Shown here: positions 17,678 through 28,178 of the stretch, one piece after another
Layout: each line of letters begins with the position of its first letter
Position numbering within the stretch: position 1 is the stretch's first letter
Assembly: GCF_006539985.1 (NCBI RefSeq)
Contig: NZ_BJOB01000002.1
Coordinates: 62,001-126,000 of the forward strand
DNA length: 64,000 nt
Direction of reading: 5' to 3'
From: Kurthia gibsonii
GTDB lineage: Bacteria; Bacillota; Bacilli; Bacillales_A; Planococcaceae
Program-made: the position numbers and the translations under genes
The notes under the pieces: generated by a model
The model's input: the letters and a program-made list of their open reading frames with translations, nothing else
What the model was told of the DNA's origin: nothing
The model's database searches: none

Positions 17678-18352
17678 GTGACAAAGAAAATTCAAATTGC
17701 AATCGATGGACCAGCTGGAGCTGGTAAAAGTACAATCGCAAAAATTGCGGCTGAAAAATTAGGTTATACGTATATTGATACAGGTGCGATGTATCGTGCT
17801 TTAACATATAAAGCATTACAACATCAAATTGATTTATCAAGTGAAGAAGCAGTAACAACATTACTAAAACAAACAGTAATCGAACTACAACCGTCTCCAA
17901 ATGGCCAACTTGTATTTTTAGATGGACAAAACGTATCAAGTGAAATTCGTTCAAATGAAGTAACAAGTCAAGTTTCAACTGTTGCAGCTCATGGCACAAT
18001 GCGTGAAATTATGGTTGAACGTCAATATGAGATGGCTGAAAAAGGCGGCGTCATTATGGACGGTCGTGATATTGGAACAGCTGTATTACCAAATGCAGAG
18101 TTAAAAGTATTCATGTCTGCAACAGTAGAAGAACGTGCACGTCGACGTTATGAAGATAATAAACAACGTGGTATTGACTCGTCATTTGAAGAATTAAAAG
18201 AAGAAATCGCACTTCGTGACAAGATGGATAGTGAACGAGAAGCTTCTCCGCTTGTACAAGCAGAAGATGCTATTTATTTAGATACGACGGAATTATCAAT
18301 TGATGAAGCGGCAAATGCAATTTTAAAATTAGCGAGTGAAAGGATGGCATAA
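17678..18352 (+). CDS. cmk: Cytidylate kinase
   Basis: 224-residue enzyme phosphorylating CMP and dCMP to the diphosphates. The P-loop [14 protein letters not shown] lies at the N-terminus, followed by [10 protein letters not shown] and [12 protein letters not shown], all Cmk signatures. The GTG at 17678 is chosen because AAAGG lies upstream and it begins the protein at [11 protein letters not shown] as in relatives; an ATG at 17651 would include the ribosome site. The end abuts plsC, giving an operon cmk-plsC(-rpsA) like the B. subtilis cmk-ypfD pair. Confidence 0.95.
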   Translation: MTKKIQIAIDGPAGAGKSTIAKIAAEKLGYTYIDTGAMYRALTYKALQHQIDLSSEEAVTTLLKQTVIELQPSPNGQLVFLDGQNVSSEIRSNEVTSQVSTVAAHGTMREIMVERQYEMAEKGGVIMDGRDIGTAVLPNAELKVFMSATVEERARRRYEDNKQRGIDSSFEELKEEIALRDKMDSEREASPLVQAEDAIYLDTTELSIDEAANAILKLASERMA

Positions 18353-18353
18353 G

Positions 18354-18953
18354 ATGGACTTTTACCATTTTGCACGATCAGTTGTTTATGCAGCACTAAA
18401 ACCACTCTACCGTATTCAAATTATCGGGCAAGAAAATTTCCCTAAAGAGGGTGGTGTCCTACTTTGTTCAAATCACATTGACGAATTAGACCCGCCAGTT
18501 GTTGGTATAACAGCTCCTCGACCAGTTAATTTTATGGCGAAAGAAGAATTGTTTAAGCTACCAATCCTTAAGGGTATATTACCAAAGGTACACGCTTTCC
18601 CTGTAAAACGTGGTTTAAGTGACCGTCAAGCATTACGAACAGCAATCTCTTTATTAAAAGAGGGGCAAGTTGTCGGTTTATTCCCAGAAGGAACGCGAAA
18701 CCGCACAGGACAATTAGGAAAAGGTTTCTCAGGTGCAGGCTTTTTTGCACTACGTGGTGGTGATGCAGTCGTCATGCCATGTGCAGTTATTGGACCCTAT
18801 AAGATGTTCCGTAAAGTAACGGTAGTTTATGGTCAACCAATCGATATGACACCTTATCGTGAAAATAAGGCAAAACCTGAGGAAGTAACTGAAGTAATTA
18901 TGGCGAGTATTCAAAAATTGTTAGATGAATATCACCCAGATAATAAAAAATAA
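18354..18953 (+). CDS. plsC: 1-acyl-sn-glycerol-3-phosphate acyltransferase
   Basis: 199-residue membrane-associated enzyme that adds the second acyl chain to make phosphatidic acid. The catalytic NHIDELDPP (Hx4D, about residue 39) and the phosphate-binding FPEGTRNRTG (about 109) are intact. It starts one base after the cmk stop, with AAAGGA inside the end of cmk. The insertion of plsC between cmk and the S1 gene differs from B. subtilis, where this position is empty, but links lipid synthesis to the same transcript. Confidence 0.93.
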   Translation: MDFYHFARSVVYAALKPLYRIQIIGQENFPKEGGVLLCSNHIDELDPPVVGITAPRPVNFMAKEELFKLPILKGILPKVHAFPVKRGLSDRQALRTAISLLKEGQVVGLFPEGTRNRTGQLGKGFSGAGFFALRGGDAVVMPCAVIGPYKMFRKVTVVYGQPIDMTPYRENKAKPEEVTEVIMASIQKLLDEYHPDNKK

Positions 18954-19022
18954 AGGGTAATTTTTGTCTTTCTGTTAGAAATCTACTAAAATAAAGGTAA
19001 CTGAGGCGAAGGAGGATTACAT

Positions 19023-20201
19023 ATGTCTGAAGAGATGAATGTGAATGAATTACCAGAAATTCAAGAAGGTACGGTTGTAAAGGTAAAGGTTGAAACGGTT
19101 GAAGATAATCGTGTCATTGTTTCGATTCCAAATGCAAAGTACGATGGTATTATCCCTATTAGCGAGTTATCCAGTTTACATGTGGAAAAGGCATCAGATG
19201 CTGTATCAGTAGGTGATGAATTTGAAGCTGTAGTTACAAAAGTGGAAGACCCAGCAACAGATGCAGATGAAAAAACAGGTAACTATGTTTTATCAAAAAG
19301 AAAAGTGGACGCAGAACATGCGTGGGAAAAACTTGAAAAGCAATTTGAAGCGGGAGAAATTCTTGAAGCAGAAGTCAAAGATGTTGTTAAAGGTGGCCTA
19401 GTTGTTGATTTAGGCGTTCGCGGTTTTGTGCCGGCTTCTTTAGTAGAAGATCACTTTGTTGAATCATTTGAAGATTACAAAGGAAAAATGATTTCATTCA
19501 AGATTGTTGAAATGGACCGAGAAAAAAATCGTTTAATCTTATCACACCGCGCAGTTGTTCAAGAACAAAAAGAAGAACAAAAAGGCGAAATTATTCAAAA
19601 TTTACAAGCTGGCGATGTCGTAGATGGTATTGTGCAACGTCTTGCAACATTTGGTGCGTTTGTTGATTTAGGTGGCGTAGATGGTCTTGTACACATCTCA
19701 CAACTATCACATGAACATATTGAAAATGTGGAAGATGTACTAGAAGAAGGTCAAAAAGTAAAAGTGAAAATCTTAGCTGTTGACCCAGACGAAGGACGCA
19801 TCTCATTATCAATTAAAGATACACTACCAGGACCATGGGAAAATATTCAAGAAAAAGTACAAAAAGATGCCGTTCTTGATGGTGTTGTACGCCGACTTGT
19901 CACATTCGGTGCATTTGTTGAAATTTCACCTGGCATCGAAGGGCTTGTGCATATCTCACAAATTTCTCATAAGCATATCAACACACCACATGAGGCTTTA
20001 AAAGAAGGTCAAGATGTGCAAGTGAAGGTACTTGAAGTGAATGAGAACGAAAAACGCATCGCATTAAGCATTAAAGCGTTACTCGAAGATGATACAGTAG
20101 TTGAAGAAGTAGTTGAGTATGAACTACCTGAACAAGAAACTGGCTTCTCATTCGGGGATTTACTAGGTGACAAATTAAAAGACTTCAATAAAAAAGACTA
20201 A
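19023..20201 (+). CDS. ypfD: S1 RNA-binding domain protein (RpsA homologue, YpfD)
   Basis: 392 residues with four S1 domains in tandem. Each ends in a typical [17 protein letters not shown] or RIALSIKA segment, and [14 protein letters not shown] and [14 protein letters not shown] mark domains 3 and 4. Firmicutes carry this shorter form rather than the six-domain ribosomal S1, and its exact role in translation is unclear. An AAGGAGG site precedes the ATG, and a 13-bp terminator follows. Confidence 0.9.
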   Translation: MSEEMNVNELPEIQEGTVVKVKVETVEDNRVIVSIPNAKYDGIIPISELSSLHVEKASDAVSVGDEFEAVVTKVEDPATDADEKTGNYVLSKRKVDAEHAWEKLEKQFEAGEILEAEVKDVVKGGLVVDLGVRGFVPASLVEDHFVESFEDYKGKMISFKIVEMDREKNRLILSHRAVVQEQKEEQKGEIIQNLQAGDVVDGIVQRLATFGAFVDLGGVDGLVHISQLSHEHIENVEDVLEEGQKVKVKILAVDPDEGRISLSIKDTLPGPWENIQEKVQKDAVLDGVVRRLVTFGAFVEISPGIEGLVHISQISHKHINTPHEALKEGQDVQVKVLEVNENEKRIALSIKALLEDDTVVEEVVEYELPEQETGFSFGDLLGDKLKDFNKKD

Positions 20202-20208
20202 TAATAGA

Positions 20209-20254
20209 GCGTGTATAGCATCCTATAAAGACATGTTATGCACGCTTCTTTTTG
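20209..20254 (+). terminator. Terminator after the S1 gene
   Basis: A 13-bp stem starting GCGTGTATAGCAT, closed by ATGTTATGCACGC, then TTCTTTTTGTT. Confidence 0.85.
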
Positions 20255-20363
20255 TTATGTAATGAGATATGAAAAAGCAGAAAGTTCCTTTATATACGGT
20301 TTTCCTTTTCATAGTGCTTTATTTTTGATAAAATAGAAGCACTGTAAACAATGAGTGGTTAGG

Positions 20364-20390
20364 TGATGGAACCCCCATCATCTTTTTTAT
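20364..20390 (+). terminator. Small hairpin with T-run before der
   Basis: TGATGG / CCATCA hairpin followed by TCTTTTTTAT. A TATAAT at 20393-20398 follows directly, so this may stop readthrough just before a der promoter. Confidence 0.45.
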
Positions 20391-20430
20391 TGTATAATAA
20401 GTAATTTTGAAAGTGGAAGGATGAAACAAA

Positions 20431-21741
20431 ATGACGAAACCAGTTATAGCAATCGTCGGCCGTCCTAATGTCGGAAAATCGACAATCTTTAACCGAATTG
20501 TAGGCGAGCGTATATCAATCGTTGAGGATGTTGCGGGCGTAACACGTGACCGTATTTATAGTTCAGCGGATTGGTTAACACATGAATTTAATATTATTGA
20601 TACAGGCGGTATTGATATTGGTGATGAACCATTCTTAGATCAAATCCGTGAACAAGCTGAAATTGCCATGGATGAAGCAGATGTGATTATCTTTATGACG
20701 AATGGTCGTGAAGGTGTAACATTAGCAGATGAGCAAGTAGCGAAAATTTTATATAAAACAAAAAAACCAGTTGTCTTAGCTGTTAATAAAATTGATAACC
20801 CTGATATGAGAGATATGATTTATGATTTCTATTCATTAGGATTTGGTGATCCATTCCCAATTTCTGGTTCACACGGTTTAGGGTTGGGTGATTTATTAGA
20901 TGAAGCAGCAAAACATTTCCCAGAACAAGATGAAGTAGAGTATGACGAAAATGTCATTAAATTCTCTTTAATCGGTCGTCCAAATGTAGGGAAATCATCT
21001 TTAGTAAACGCATTCTTAGGTGATGATCGTGTTATCGTAAGTGATGTTGCAGGCACAACACGTGACGCAATTGACTCAGAATACGAATACGACGGTCAAG
21101 AGTATGTCATCATTGATACTGCAGGTATGCGTAAGAAAGGTAAGGTATACGAGAGCACAGAAAAGTACAGTGTATTGCGTGCATTACGTGCAATCGAACG
21201 TTCCGACGTTGTTTTAGTCGTTTTAAACGGTGAAGAAGGTATCCAAGAACAAGACAAGAAGATTGCTGGTTATGCGCATCAAGCAGGTAAAGCAGTTATC
21301 ATTGTTATGAATAAATGGGATGCTGTTGATAAAGACGAAAAAACAATGAACGAAAAAACAAAAGAAATTCGTGAACAATTCCAATTCTTAGATTATGCAC
21401 CAATCGTTTTCACATCTGCTAAAACAGGTAAGCGTGTACACAATTTATTACCAGTTATTAATCGTGTAAGTGAGAATCACGCAATGCGTATTCAATCAAG
21501 TATCTTAAATGAAGTTATTTCGGATGCAGTTGCGCGTAATCCTGCACCAACAGATAAAGGTCGTCGTCTACGTATTTACTATGCAACACAAGTGGCAATT
21601 AAGCCACCGACATTCGTTGTGTTCGTAAATGATCCAGAGTTAATGCATTTCACATACGAACGTTTCTTAGAGAATCGTATTCGTGATACGTTTGAATTTG
21701 AAGGTACACCAATTCGAATTATTACTAGAGCGCGCGATTAG
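20431..21741 (+). CDS. der: GTPase Der (EngA), ribosome assembly
   Basis: 436-residue double GTPase needed for 50S subunit maturation. Two complete G domains: GRPNVGKST with DTGG and NKID (about 8-160), then GRPNVGKSS with DTAG and NKWD (about 178-350), followed by the KH-like C-terminal domain ending in [12 protein letters not shown]. Length is standard. It is followed 16 bp later by gpsA, as in B. subtilis. Confidence 0.97.
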   Translation: MTKPVIAIVGRPNVGKSTIFNRIVGERISIVEDVAGVTRDRIYSSADWLTHEFNIIDTGGIDIGDEPFLDQIREQAEIAMDEADVIIFMTNGREGVTLADEQVAKILYKTKKPVVLAVNKIDNPDMRDMIYDFYSLGFGDPFPISGSHGLGLGDLLDEAAKHFPEQDEVEYDENVIKFSLIGRPNVGKSSLVNAFLGDDRVIVSDVAGTTRDAIDSEYEYDGQEYVIIDTAGMRKKGKVYESTEKYSVLRALRAIERSDVVLVVLNGEEGIQEQDKKIAGYAHQAGKAVIIVMNKWDAVDKDEKTMNEKTKEIREQFQFLDYAPIVFTSAKTGKRVHNLLPVINRVSENHAMRIQSSILNEVISDAVARNPAPTDKGRRLRIYYATQVAIKPPTFVVFVNDPELMHFTYERFLENRIRDTFEFEGTPIRIITRARD

Positions 21742-21757
21742 AGGAGGAAATGGACAG

Positions 21758-22771
21758 ATGAGTAAAGTTACAGTATTTGGAGCTGGCTCATGGGGAACAG
21801 CATTAGCGACTGTTCTTGCCGAAAATGGACATGATACATTACTATGGTCTCATCGAGAGGACCAAGCACAAGAAATTCAACAGCAACATACAAATGAAAA
21901 GTATTTGCCAGGAATAGTACTACCGCAAAATCTTTGTGCAACTTCAGATGTAGCATCTGCAGTGGAACATGCTGAAGTTCTTGTGATGGCTGTGCCTACT
22001 AAGGGAATTCGTGAAACGTGCCAAAAAATTATGAAGACGTTAAACCGCCAAATTATTTTTGTACATGTTTCAAAAGGAATTGAACCAGATTCATTAATTC
22101 GTATTTCCGAAATTATGAAAGAAGAATTAGCAGAAGAAGTTGTAAAAGATATTGTGGTCTTATCTGGACCAAGTCATGCGGAAGAAGTTGTTAAAAAACA
22201 TCCAACAACAGTTGCATCTTCTTGTGAAAACCTGGAATCAGCTGTCGTTGTACAAGATTTATTTATGAATCATTATTTCCGTGTTTACACGAATGAAGAT
22301 GTTGTTGGTGTAGAACTAGGTGGCGCATTAAAGAATGTTATTGCTCTTGCGGCAGGTGTTTCAGATGGTATTGGCTTTGGTGACAATGCAAAAGCAGCGC
22401 TTATTACACGTGGTTTAGCTGAAATTTCACGTTTAGGTATTAAAATGGGCGCAAATCCAATGACATTCATGGGCTTAGCGGGTATGGGTGACTTAATTGT
22501 AACGTGTACATCTGTTCATTCCCGTAACTGGCGGGCAGGTAATTTATTAGGTAAAGGTTTGAAATTAGAAGAGGTATTAGAGCAAATGGGTATGGTTGTA
22601 GAAGGCGTTCGTACAACAAAAGCAGCGCACCAACTTGCTGATAAATACGAAGTTTCAATGCCGATTGTTCAAGCCTTATACGCAGTATTATTTGAAGATC
22701 AATCTGCAAAAGAGATGGTTGAGAAACTTATGTTGCGTATGAAAAAGTCAGAAATGGACGGACAATACTAA
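21758..22771 (+). CDS. gpsA: Glycerol-3-phosphate dehydrogenase [NAD(P)+]
   Basis: 337-residue cytosolic enzyme making sn-glycerol-3-phosphate for phospholipids. The nucleotide-binding motif FGAGSWGTALA opens the protein, LSGPSHAEEV is near residue 140 and the substrate-binding GGALKNVIALAAG near 188, all characteristic. The true ATG at 21758 has GAGGAGG upstream; the open frame extends back into der but without initiation signals. It is followed by two strong hairpins and then the long AT-rich gap. Confidence 0.96.
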   Translation: MSKVTVFGAGSWGTALATVLAENGHDTLLWSHREDQAQEIQQQHTNEKYLPGIVLPQNLCATSDVASAVEHAEVLVMAVPTKGIRETCQKIMKTLNRQIIFVHVSKGIEPDSLIRISEIMKEELAEEVVKDIVVLSGPSHAEEVVKKHPTTVASSCENLESAVVVQDLFMNHYFRVYTNEDVVGVELGGALKNVIALAAGVSDGIGFGDNAKAALITRGLAEISRLGIKMGANPMTFMGLAGMGDLIVTCTSVHSRNWRAGNLLGKGLKLEEVLEQMGMVVEGVRTTKAAHQLADKYEVSMPIVQALYAVLFEDQSAKEMVEKLMLRMKKSEMDGQY

Positions 22772-22807
22772 AAAAAGTTTCTACTATTATATAGTAATTT
22801 ACAAATT

Positions 22808-22853
22808 AACACATAATGTTACAAGTTATATGTAATGTTATGTGTTTTTTTAG
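22808..22853 (+). terminator. Terminator after gpsA
   Basis: AACACATAA / TTATGTGTT with a further TTAC/GTAA pairing inside and a run of T after it. Confidence 0.8.
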
Positions 22854-22872
22854 ATTTTAGATTCCTTTTTAA

Positions 22873-22914
22873 AAAGTACCTAAGATATTTGTATTCAAAT
22901 ATCTTAGGTACTTT
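22873..22914. terminator. Perfect 19-bp hairpin, second terminator-like structure
   Basis: AAAGTACCTAAGATATTTG pairs perfectly with its complement around a 4-base TATT loop, with T-runs on both strands. It lies 26 bp after the gpsA terminator. It may act as a backup terminator for both directions. Confidence 0.7.
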
Positions 22915-23768
22915 TATGCAAATGATATAAAAATTTATCATTTCAGAAAAAAATTTTAACGAAAAAAATAGCAATATTACAAAGGAAATAAGCTGTAGAA
23001 AATATATAATTTTAAAAAAAGAGGTATTTTTTATGGTTATCTCAAGAGAAAATATATACTTAGAAAATAAAAAGAAGTGAAAAACCTTTAAAAGATAACT
23101 CTTTTTTTGAGATAAAAAGTCTATTTACTTACAAAAAATAAAAAGAAATATATGTATTTAAAACGCATATTCGAGTGTATGAAAGTGATTAAGAGAAAGA
23201 ATGATTTTTTTGAGAAATTCACTTTGTTTTATTTAAGAAAAAATAATCTTTTCTAATATATATACATTTCTATAAAAGAAATAAAAATATACAAGTTAAA
23301 ATGGTATGAAAAGGTATTTTTTGCGCTTTAAACCCTTATAAAATCAATGTTTTCAAATAGAAATAAAAAAATAAAGTAAATGTGTTTAAAAGTTCTAAAG
23401 AACGGTAATCTATAAGGTGTAGAACGGTAATATGTGGTAAATGTTGGTGTAGCAATGTTTTAGAAAAAAATAAAATCATTTTTATTCATATATTTGAATA
23501 AAAAACCGATTTATTAAAACTTTAATTTTTTTCTGAAAAATGATGTGGTTTGTAAAATAAAGTTATTTTTGTTTCAATGAATGTTATGAGAAGTTATTTT
23601 CTGGTTATTTGAAATTTATATTTACTTTGAATTGGCATGAAGTAACTAAATAGTTTACAGTTGATTAAAGTTGGTAAAAGAAGTATAAATATTATTGCGA
23701 AGTAAATCGTGTTTATGATACTCTTTTACATGATTTAAAACAAAAGTCTTTGAGAGGAGGTGAATGGT
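22915..23768. other. AT-rich stretch without a supported gene, upstream of hbs
   Basis: About 850 bp of very AT-rich DNA. spoIVA occupies the equivalent position in B. subtilis, but no trace of it was found in any frame. Contents: a possible 15-codon frame at 23033-23080 with AGAGGT upstream, a 34-codon frame at 23152-23256 with a poor ribosome site, an exact direct repeat AGAACGGTAAT at 23399 and 23421 (22 bp apart), and GGTGTAG at 23416 and 23446. The last 100 bp probably hold the hbs promoter; no unambiguous -35/-10 pair was chosen. Confidence 0.6.
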
Positions 23769-24041
23769 GTGAACAAAACAGAATTAGTAAACTCAGTAGC
23801 AGAAGCTGCAGAACTTTCTAAGAAGGATGCTGCGAAAGCAGTTGAATCTGTATTTGAAACAATCCAAGAGGCTCTAGCTAAAGGTGATAAAGTACAGTTA
23901 ATCGGTTTCGGTAACTTCGAAGTTCGTGAACGTGCTGCTCGTAAAGGACGTAACCCTCAAACAGGTGAAGAAATCCAAATCGATGCAAGTAAAGTACCTG
24001 CTTTCAAACCAGGTAAAGCACTTAAAGACGCGATTAAATAA
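23769..24041 (+). CDS. hbs: Histone-like DNA-binding protein HU
   Basis: 90-residue HU, the main nucleoid protein. [20 protein letters not shown] at the start, [20 protein letters not shown] on the DNA-binding arm and [13 protein letters not shown] at the end are nearly identical to B. subtilis HBsu. The GTG at 23769 lies eight bases after AGGAGG; the GTG at 23760 overlaps that site. It has a preferred-codon bias typical of highly expressed genes and its own terminator. Confidence 0.97.
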   Translation: MNKTELVNSVAEAAELSKKDAAKAVESVFETIQEALAKGDKVQLIGFGNFEVRERAARKGRNPQTGEEIQIDASKVPAFKPGKALKDAIK

Positions 24042-24062
24042 TCGAATCGAATGTGGTACATA

Positions 24063-24097
24063 AGAGTAGTTAATCTTTTGATTAGCTACTCTTTTTG
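24063..24097 (+). terminator. Terminator after hbs
   Basis: AGAGTAGTTAAT / ATTAGCTACTCT stem with a 6-base loop and TTTTT tail. Confidence 0.85.
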
Positions 24098-24241
24098 TAT
24101 GCTCTTTTATGTAAATCGAAAAAATTGCATATTTTCACAGAAATAATAAGTCTTAGCCCTTTGCCTTGCATGGTCGTATATGCTAACATCAAAAAGAGAA
24201 TTTAACAGGCAGATTGATTAAGTGATAATGGGGGAGTAATT

Positions 24242-24826
24242 TTGACAAAGGAAATCAGTTCACAAGTTGACATAAATAAAATTCAAACAGCTGTAAAAAT
24301 GATTTTAGAAGCCGTAGGAGAAGATCCGTCACGCGAAGGATTAATTGATACACCAAAACGTGTAGCTAAAATGTATGCAGAAATGTTTGAAGGTTTACAT
24401 AAAGATCCAAAAGAGTATTTTGAAACGGTATTTCATGAAGGACATGATGAAGTAGTACTTGTAAAAGATATTCCATTCTTTTCAATGTGTGAACATCATC
24501 TTGTACCGTTCTATGGTAAAGCACATGTAGCATACATACCAAAAGACGGTGTTGTAGCTGGATTAAGTAAATTAGCGCGTACAGTTGAAACAGTCGCACG
24601 TCGTCCACAACTACAAGAACGTATTACAGATACAGTCGCACAAACACTTATGGATATGCTATCTCCACAAGGTGTATATGTAGTCGTAGAAGCGGAGCAT
24701 ATGTGTATGACGATGCGTGGCATTAAGAAGCCAGGCGCTAAAACGATTACATCTGTTGCTAAAGGTGTCTTCGAGGAAGATTCTGTAAAAAGAAATGAAA
24801 TTCTCTCGTTCATTCAAATGCCTTAA
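24242..24826 (+). CDS. folE: GTP cyclohydrolase I
   Basis: 194-residue first enzyme of folate biosynthesis, converting GTP to 7,8-dihydroneopterin triphosphate (MtrA in B. subtilis). Zinc and catalytic residues are in [20 protein letters not shown] (about 76-95) and [16 protein letters not shown] (about 145-160). TTG start with GGGGGAG upstream. It heads the conserved mtrAB-hepS-menG-hepT-ndk-cheR-aro gene string. Confidence 0.96.
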   Translation: MTKEISSQVDINKIQTAVKMILEAVGEDPSREGLIDTPKRVAKMYAEMFEGLHKDPKEYFETVFHEGHDEVVLVKDIPFFSMCEHHLVPFYGKAHVAYIPKDGVVAGLSKLARTVETVARRPQLQERITDTVAQTLMDMLSPQGVYVVVEAEHMCMTMRGIKKPGAKTITSVAKGVFEEDSVKRNEILSFIQMP

Positions 24827-24887
24827 TTTTAATAGGCTTTTGTGGTATGATAGAATGAGAAAATTCGAATGATAGGAGAGCTGTCTT

Positions 24888-25109
24888 ATGTCTCAAAATG
24901 ATTTTATTGTAATTAAAGCAAAAGAAGATGGTGTACACGTAATAGGCCTTACACGAGGCGATGACACAAAATTCCATCATTCTGAAAAATTAGATCAAGG
25001 CGAAGTTATGATTGCGCAATTTACCGAACACACATCTGCGATGAAAATTCGTGGTAAAGCGATTATTCAATCTGCAAATGGTACAATTGAAAGTGACGCA
25101 AAAAAATAA
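24888..25109 (+). CDS. mtrB: trp RNA-binding attenuation protein TRAP
   Basis: 73-residue subunit of the 11-mer ring that binds tryptophan and (G/U)AG repeats in trp leader RNA. Sequence [36 protein letters not shown] and the RNA-contacting K/R residues match B. subtilis MtrB. It is paired with folE as usual. The trp operon it normally attenuates is not in its usual place between aroH and hisC; its targets must lie outside this window. Confidence 0.95.
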   Translation: MSQNDFIVIKAKEDGVHVIGLTRGDDTKFHHSEKLDQGEVMIAQFTEHTSAMKIRGKAIIQSANGTIESDAKK

Positions 25110-25170
25110 CAAGTATTAAACATCGTGTTGATTGAAACATCAGGAAATGAATTGAATGGAGATTTTTTTT

Positions 25171-25935
25171 ATGAATGCAGCTAACATGGAGCAACTTGTA
25201 ACAGAATTAAAAGATGAAATTTACAATAAATTGCATCATAGAACCCTCCTAGCATATACAGGTCAGCCACCAATTTGGGATGATCAATTATTTTATTTAT
25301 TGCTACCAAGAGTAAACGGTGAACAGTGGACGAAACAACATCAAGTAGCTGCTCAAAGTGTTGCCATGATTCAGACAGCTTTAACAACGCATGATTTGGT
25401 AAAAGAACAACAAGCGACGTCAAAAGCACAACAATTGATGGTATTAGCTGGAGATTACTATAGTGGCATGTACTATGACACCTTAGCAAAACTACCAGAT
25501 ATTCAGTTTGTACAAAAATTATCAAATGCCGTAGCAGAAATCAGTGAGCAAAAAACTGCATTCTATGAACCGGAAGAGTGTACACTAGAAGAGTTGCTCC
25601 TTCGCTATGAAACCATCGTTAGTAGAGCAGTAGAACAATTTATGGGACATTTTGGCTTTACAGTATATATTGAATTGATGAAAAAGGGCATGTTACTTAG
25701 TCGTTTATCAGCAGAACTCAAAAAAGTAATAAATGATACAAGTACAATACGCCTTTTTCGTGTAATTTCAGAAAGATTTTCTTCAAAGGATGAAGCCATC
25801 CGAGTAATCCAACAAGAAATTACCACACGAGCTACAAAGCTAACAGAAGAAATTCATACTATGGAATTTTTAACGAATGTTGCAAAAACTGCCGTTTTAA
25901 GTCGAATTGAGGCGCTTAATCACAGTGCAACGTAG
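25171..25935 (+). CDS. hepS: Heptaprenyl diphosphate synthase component I
   Basis: 254-residue small subunit of the two-component synthase that makes the C35 side chain of menaquinone-7. This subunit diverges quickly; identification rests on length, position directly before menG and hepT, and the C-terminal helix pattern. It lacks the aspartate-rich motifs, which are on HepT. ATG 25171 has TGGAGA nine bases upstream; an ATG at 25156 is a possible alternative. Confidence 0.85.
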   Translation: MNAANMEQLVTELKDEIYNKLHHRTLLAYTGQPPIWDDQLFYLLLPRVNGEQWTKQHQVAAQSVAMIQTALTTHDLVKEQQATSKAQQLMVLAGDYYSGMYYDTLAKLPDIQFVQKLSNAVAEISEQKTAFYEPEECTLEELLLRYETIVSRAVEQFMGHFGFTVYIELMKKGMLLSRLSAELKKVINDTSTIRLFRVISERFSSKDEAIRVIQQEITTRATKLTEEIHTMEFLTNVAKTAVLSRIEALNHSAT

Positions 25936-25955
25936 GAAGAGGGAAGGTTGAAAAA

Positions 25956-26660
25956 TTGGCACAATCAAAATCAGAACGCGTACATGAAGTCTTTGAGAAT
26001 ATTTCAGGTGACTATGACAAAATGAACTCGGTGATTAGTTTCCAGATGCACAAAAGCTGGCGTAAAGATACGATGCAGCAAATGAACATCCAACCAGGAA
26101 CAAAAGCATTAGATGTTTGTTGCGGTACAGCAGATTGGACAATTGCGCTTGGTGAGGCAGTTGGTAAAGATGGCGATGTTATTGGTTTAGACTTTAGTCA
26201 AAATATGCTGAATGTCGGCATCGATAAAACAAAAGATATGGACAATGTGAATTTAATTCAAGGGAACGCAATGGAACTGCCTTTTGAAGATAATTCATTT
26301 GACTATGTAACAATTGGATTTGGTTTACGTAATGTACCGGATTATATGCAAGTGTTGCGTGAAATGAATCGTGTTGCAAAACCAGGCGCAAAAATTGTTT
26401 GTCTTGAAACGTCACAATCAGAGATCCCAGTCTACAAACAGCTATTTAAATTTTACTTTAAATATATTATGCCGATTTTTGGTAAATTATTAGCTAAAAG
26501 TTACAAAGAGTATTCTTGGTTACAAGAGTCGGCAGATACGTTCCCAGGACGTAAAGAGTTGAAGAAAATGTTTGAACAAGCAGGTATGGTGAATGTATCT
26601 TATACCTCTTATAGCGGTGGGGCAGCTGCAACACATATTGGCTATAAAAAAGAAAAATAG
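25956..26660 (+). CDS. menG: Demethylmenaquinone methyltransferase
   Basis: 234-residue SAM-dependent methyltransferase (UbiE/MenG) for the last step of menaquinone synthesis. Motifs: [17 protein letters not shown] near the start, [11 protein letters not shown] (SAM motif I, about 49), [13 protein letters not shown] (about 112) and [12 protein letters not shown] at the end. It begins with a TTG after AGGGAAGG, 20 bp after hepS, and is followed 20 bp later by hepT, so the three are translated from one transcript. Confidence 0.95.
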   Translation: MAQSKSERVHEVFENISGDYDKMNSVISFQMHKSWRKDTMQQMNIQPGTKALDVCCGTADWTIALGEAVGKDGDVIGLDFSQNMLNVGIDKTKDMDNVNLIQGNAMELPFEDNSFDYVTIGFGLRNVPDYMQVLREMNRVAKPGAKIVCLETSQSEIPVYKQLFKFYFKYIMPIFGKLLAKSYKEYSWLQESADTFPGRKELKKMFEQAGMVNVSYTSYSGGAAATHIGYKKEK

Positions 26661-26680
26661 GCGGGAGAAGGTTTATTCAC

Positions 26681-27655
26681 GTGGAAAAGATGAAGCTAAA
26701 GATGCTCTACTCTGGTATGAAATCAGAGATTGACATCATCGAAAAAGAATTAGAAACGGCGCTGAATTCCTCTTCACACTTTTTGAATGAAGCTTCTTTG
26801 CATCTTTTAAAAGCTGGGGGAAAACGCATTCGCCCAGTTTTTGTTTTGCTCGCTGCAAAATTTGGACAATATGATATTCAACAAATCAAAAATGTTGCTG
26901 TGCCACTCGAATTAATTCATATGGCATCACTTGTTCATGATGATGTAATTGATAATGCGGAATTACGTAGAGGTCGCGAAACAGTAAAAGCACAGTATAA
27001 TAACCGAGTAGCAATGTATGCAGGCGATTTTATTTTTGCAAAAGCATTAGAATATATGACGCAAATAAAAAAACAACAAGCACATCAAGTATTATCGAAT
27101 ACAATGGTTGAGATTTGTGTGGGAGAGATTATTCAAATTGAAGATAAACAGGTACTCAAGCAGAACTTACGTGATTACTTCCGCCGGATTAAGCGTAAAA
27201 CAGCTGTTTTAATTTCTTCAAGCTGTGAGTTAGGTGCAATCGCTTCAGGTGCATCGCCAGAAGTTGTGCGTCATATGCGCCGTTTTGGATATTATGTAGG
27301 GATGTCATTCCAAATTATTGATGATATTTTGGATTTTACGGCAACGGATAAGCAGCTAGGTAAACCAGCAGGAAGCGATTTAATGCAAGGGAACGTTACA
27401 TTACCAGCGTTATATGCTTTAGAAGATGACCAAATTCGTCCAATGATTGAAAAAGTGATTGAAGGGCCGATTACTGAAAGCGAACGTCAACAATTATTGA
27501 AGGCGATTCGAAAATCTGACGCAATTCAAAAAGCAAATCATATAAGTGATTTATATTTACAAAAAGCGTTAAAAGAAGTAGACAAATTACCGAATCATCC
27601 AGTGAATAAATCACTTGTAGATATTGCAAATTTCATGGGGAAACGTAAATTTTAA
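26681..27655 (+). CDS. hepT: Heptaprenyl diphosphate synthase component II
   Basis: 324-residue catalytic subunit of the trans-prenyl transferase. Both aspartate-rich motifs are present: LVHDDVIDNA (FARM, about 86) and QIIDDILDFTA (SARM, about 212), plus GGKRIRPVF near the N-terminus. With HepS it makes heptaprenyl diphosphate for menaquinone-7. GTG start. Same order as B. subtilis hepS-menG-hepT. Confidence 0.95.
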   Translation: MEKMKLKMLYSGMKSEIDIIEKELETALNSSSHFLNEASLHLLKAGGKRIRPVFVLLAAKFGQYDIQQIKNVAVPLELIHMASLVHDDVIDNAELRRGRETVKAQYNNRVAMYAGDFIFAKALEYMTQIKKQQAHQVLSNTMVEICVGEIIQIEDKQVLKQNLRDYFRRIKRKTAVLISSSCELGAIASGASPEVVRHMRRFGYYVGMSFQIIDDILDFTATDKQLGKPAGSDLMQGNVTLPALYALEDDQIRPMIEKVIEGPITESERQQLLKAIRKSDAIQKANHISDLYLQKALKEVDKLPNHPVNKSLVDIANFMGKRKF

Positions 27656-27675
27656 CCAAATTGTCATAGTATTTG

Positions 27676-27704
27676 TTGAACATTATGGCATTCAATGATA
27701 GAAT
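27676..27704 (+). promoter_or_regulatory. Promoter before ndk
   Basis: TTGAAC, a 17-base spacer and TAGAAT form a good sigma-A promoter 52 bp before the ndk start. Confidence 0.6.
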
Positions 27705-27755
27705 TTTACGGTAGGTAAAATACCTGTAGATATTATTAAGGAGTGTAATTTAAAC

Positions 27756-28178
27756 ATGGCTATCCAACAAACATTTTTAATGGTTAAACCTGACGGCGTA
27801 AAACGTCAAGTAGTAGGTGATATCGTAGACCGCTTCGAACGTCGTGGCTTCGAATTAAAAGGCGCTAAACTAATGAACATCACAAAAGAATTAGCAGAAA
27901 AACACTATGCAGAGCATGCAGAGCGTCCATTCTTCGGTGAATTAGTAGAATTCATCACTTCTGGTCCAGTATTCGCAATGGTATGGGAAGGCGAGAACGT
28001 AATCGCTTTAGCTCGTCTTATGATGGGTGCTACAAACCCAGCTGAATCTGCTCCAGGAACAATCCGTGGTGACTACGCTACAACTGTAGCTGAAAACATC
28101 ATTCACGGCTCTGATTCTTTAGCATCTGCTGAACGCGAAATCGGTCTATTCTTCGGTGAAGAAGGTTTAGTAAAATAA
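27756..28178 (+). CDS. ndk: Nucleoside diphosphate kinase
   Basis: 140-residue enzyme that equalises nucleoside triphosphate pools using ATP. The N-terminus [13 protein letters not shown] and the phospho-histidine motif NIIHGSDS (His about 115) are intact. Codon use is strongly biased, consistent with high expression. It sits between hepT and cheR as in B. subtilis, but with its own promoter and a cluster of hairpins after it. Confidence 0.97.
   Translation: MAIQQTFLMVKPDGVKRQVVGDIVDRFERRGFELKGAKLMNITKELAEKHYAEHAERPFFGELVEFITSGPVFAMVWEGENVIALARLMMGATNPAESAPGTIRGDYATTVAENIIHGSDSLASAEREIGLFFGEEGLVK

Noticed and set aside
23152-23256. 34-codon open frame in the gap before hbs
   Set aside because: No good ribosome site, very AT-rich, lysine/phenylalanine content expected by chance; kept only as a note in the gap entry.
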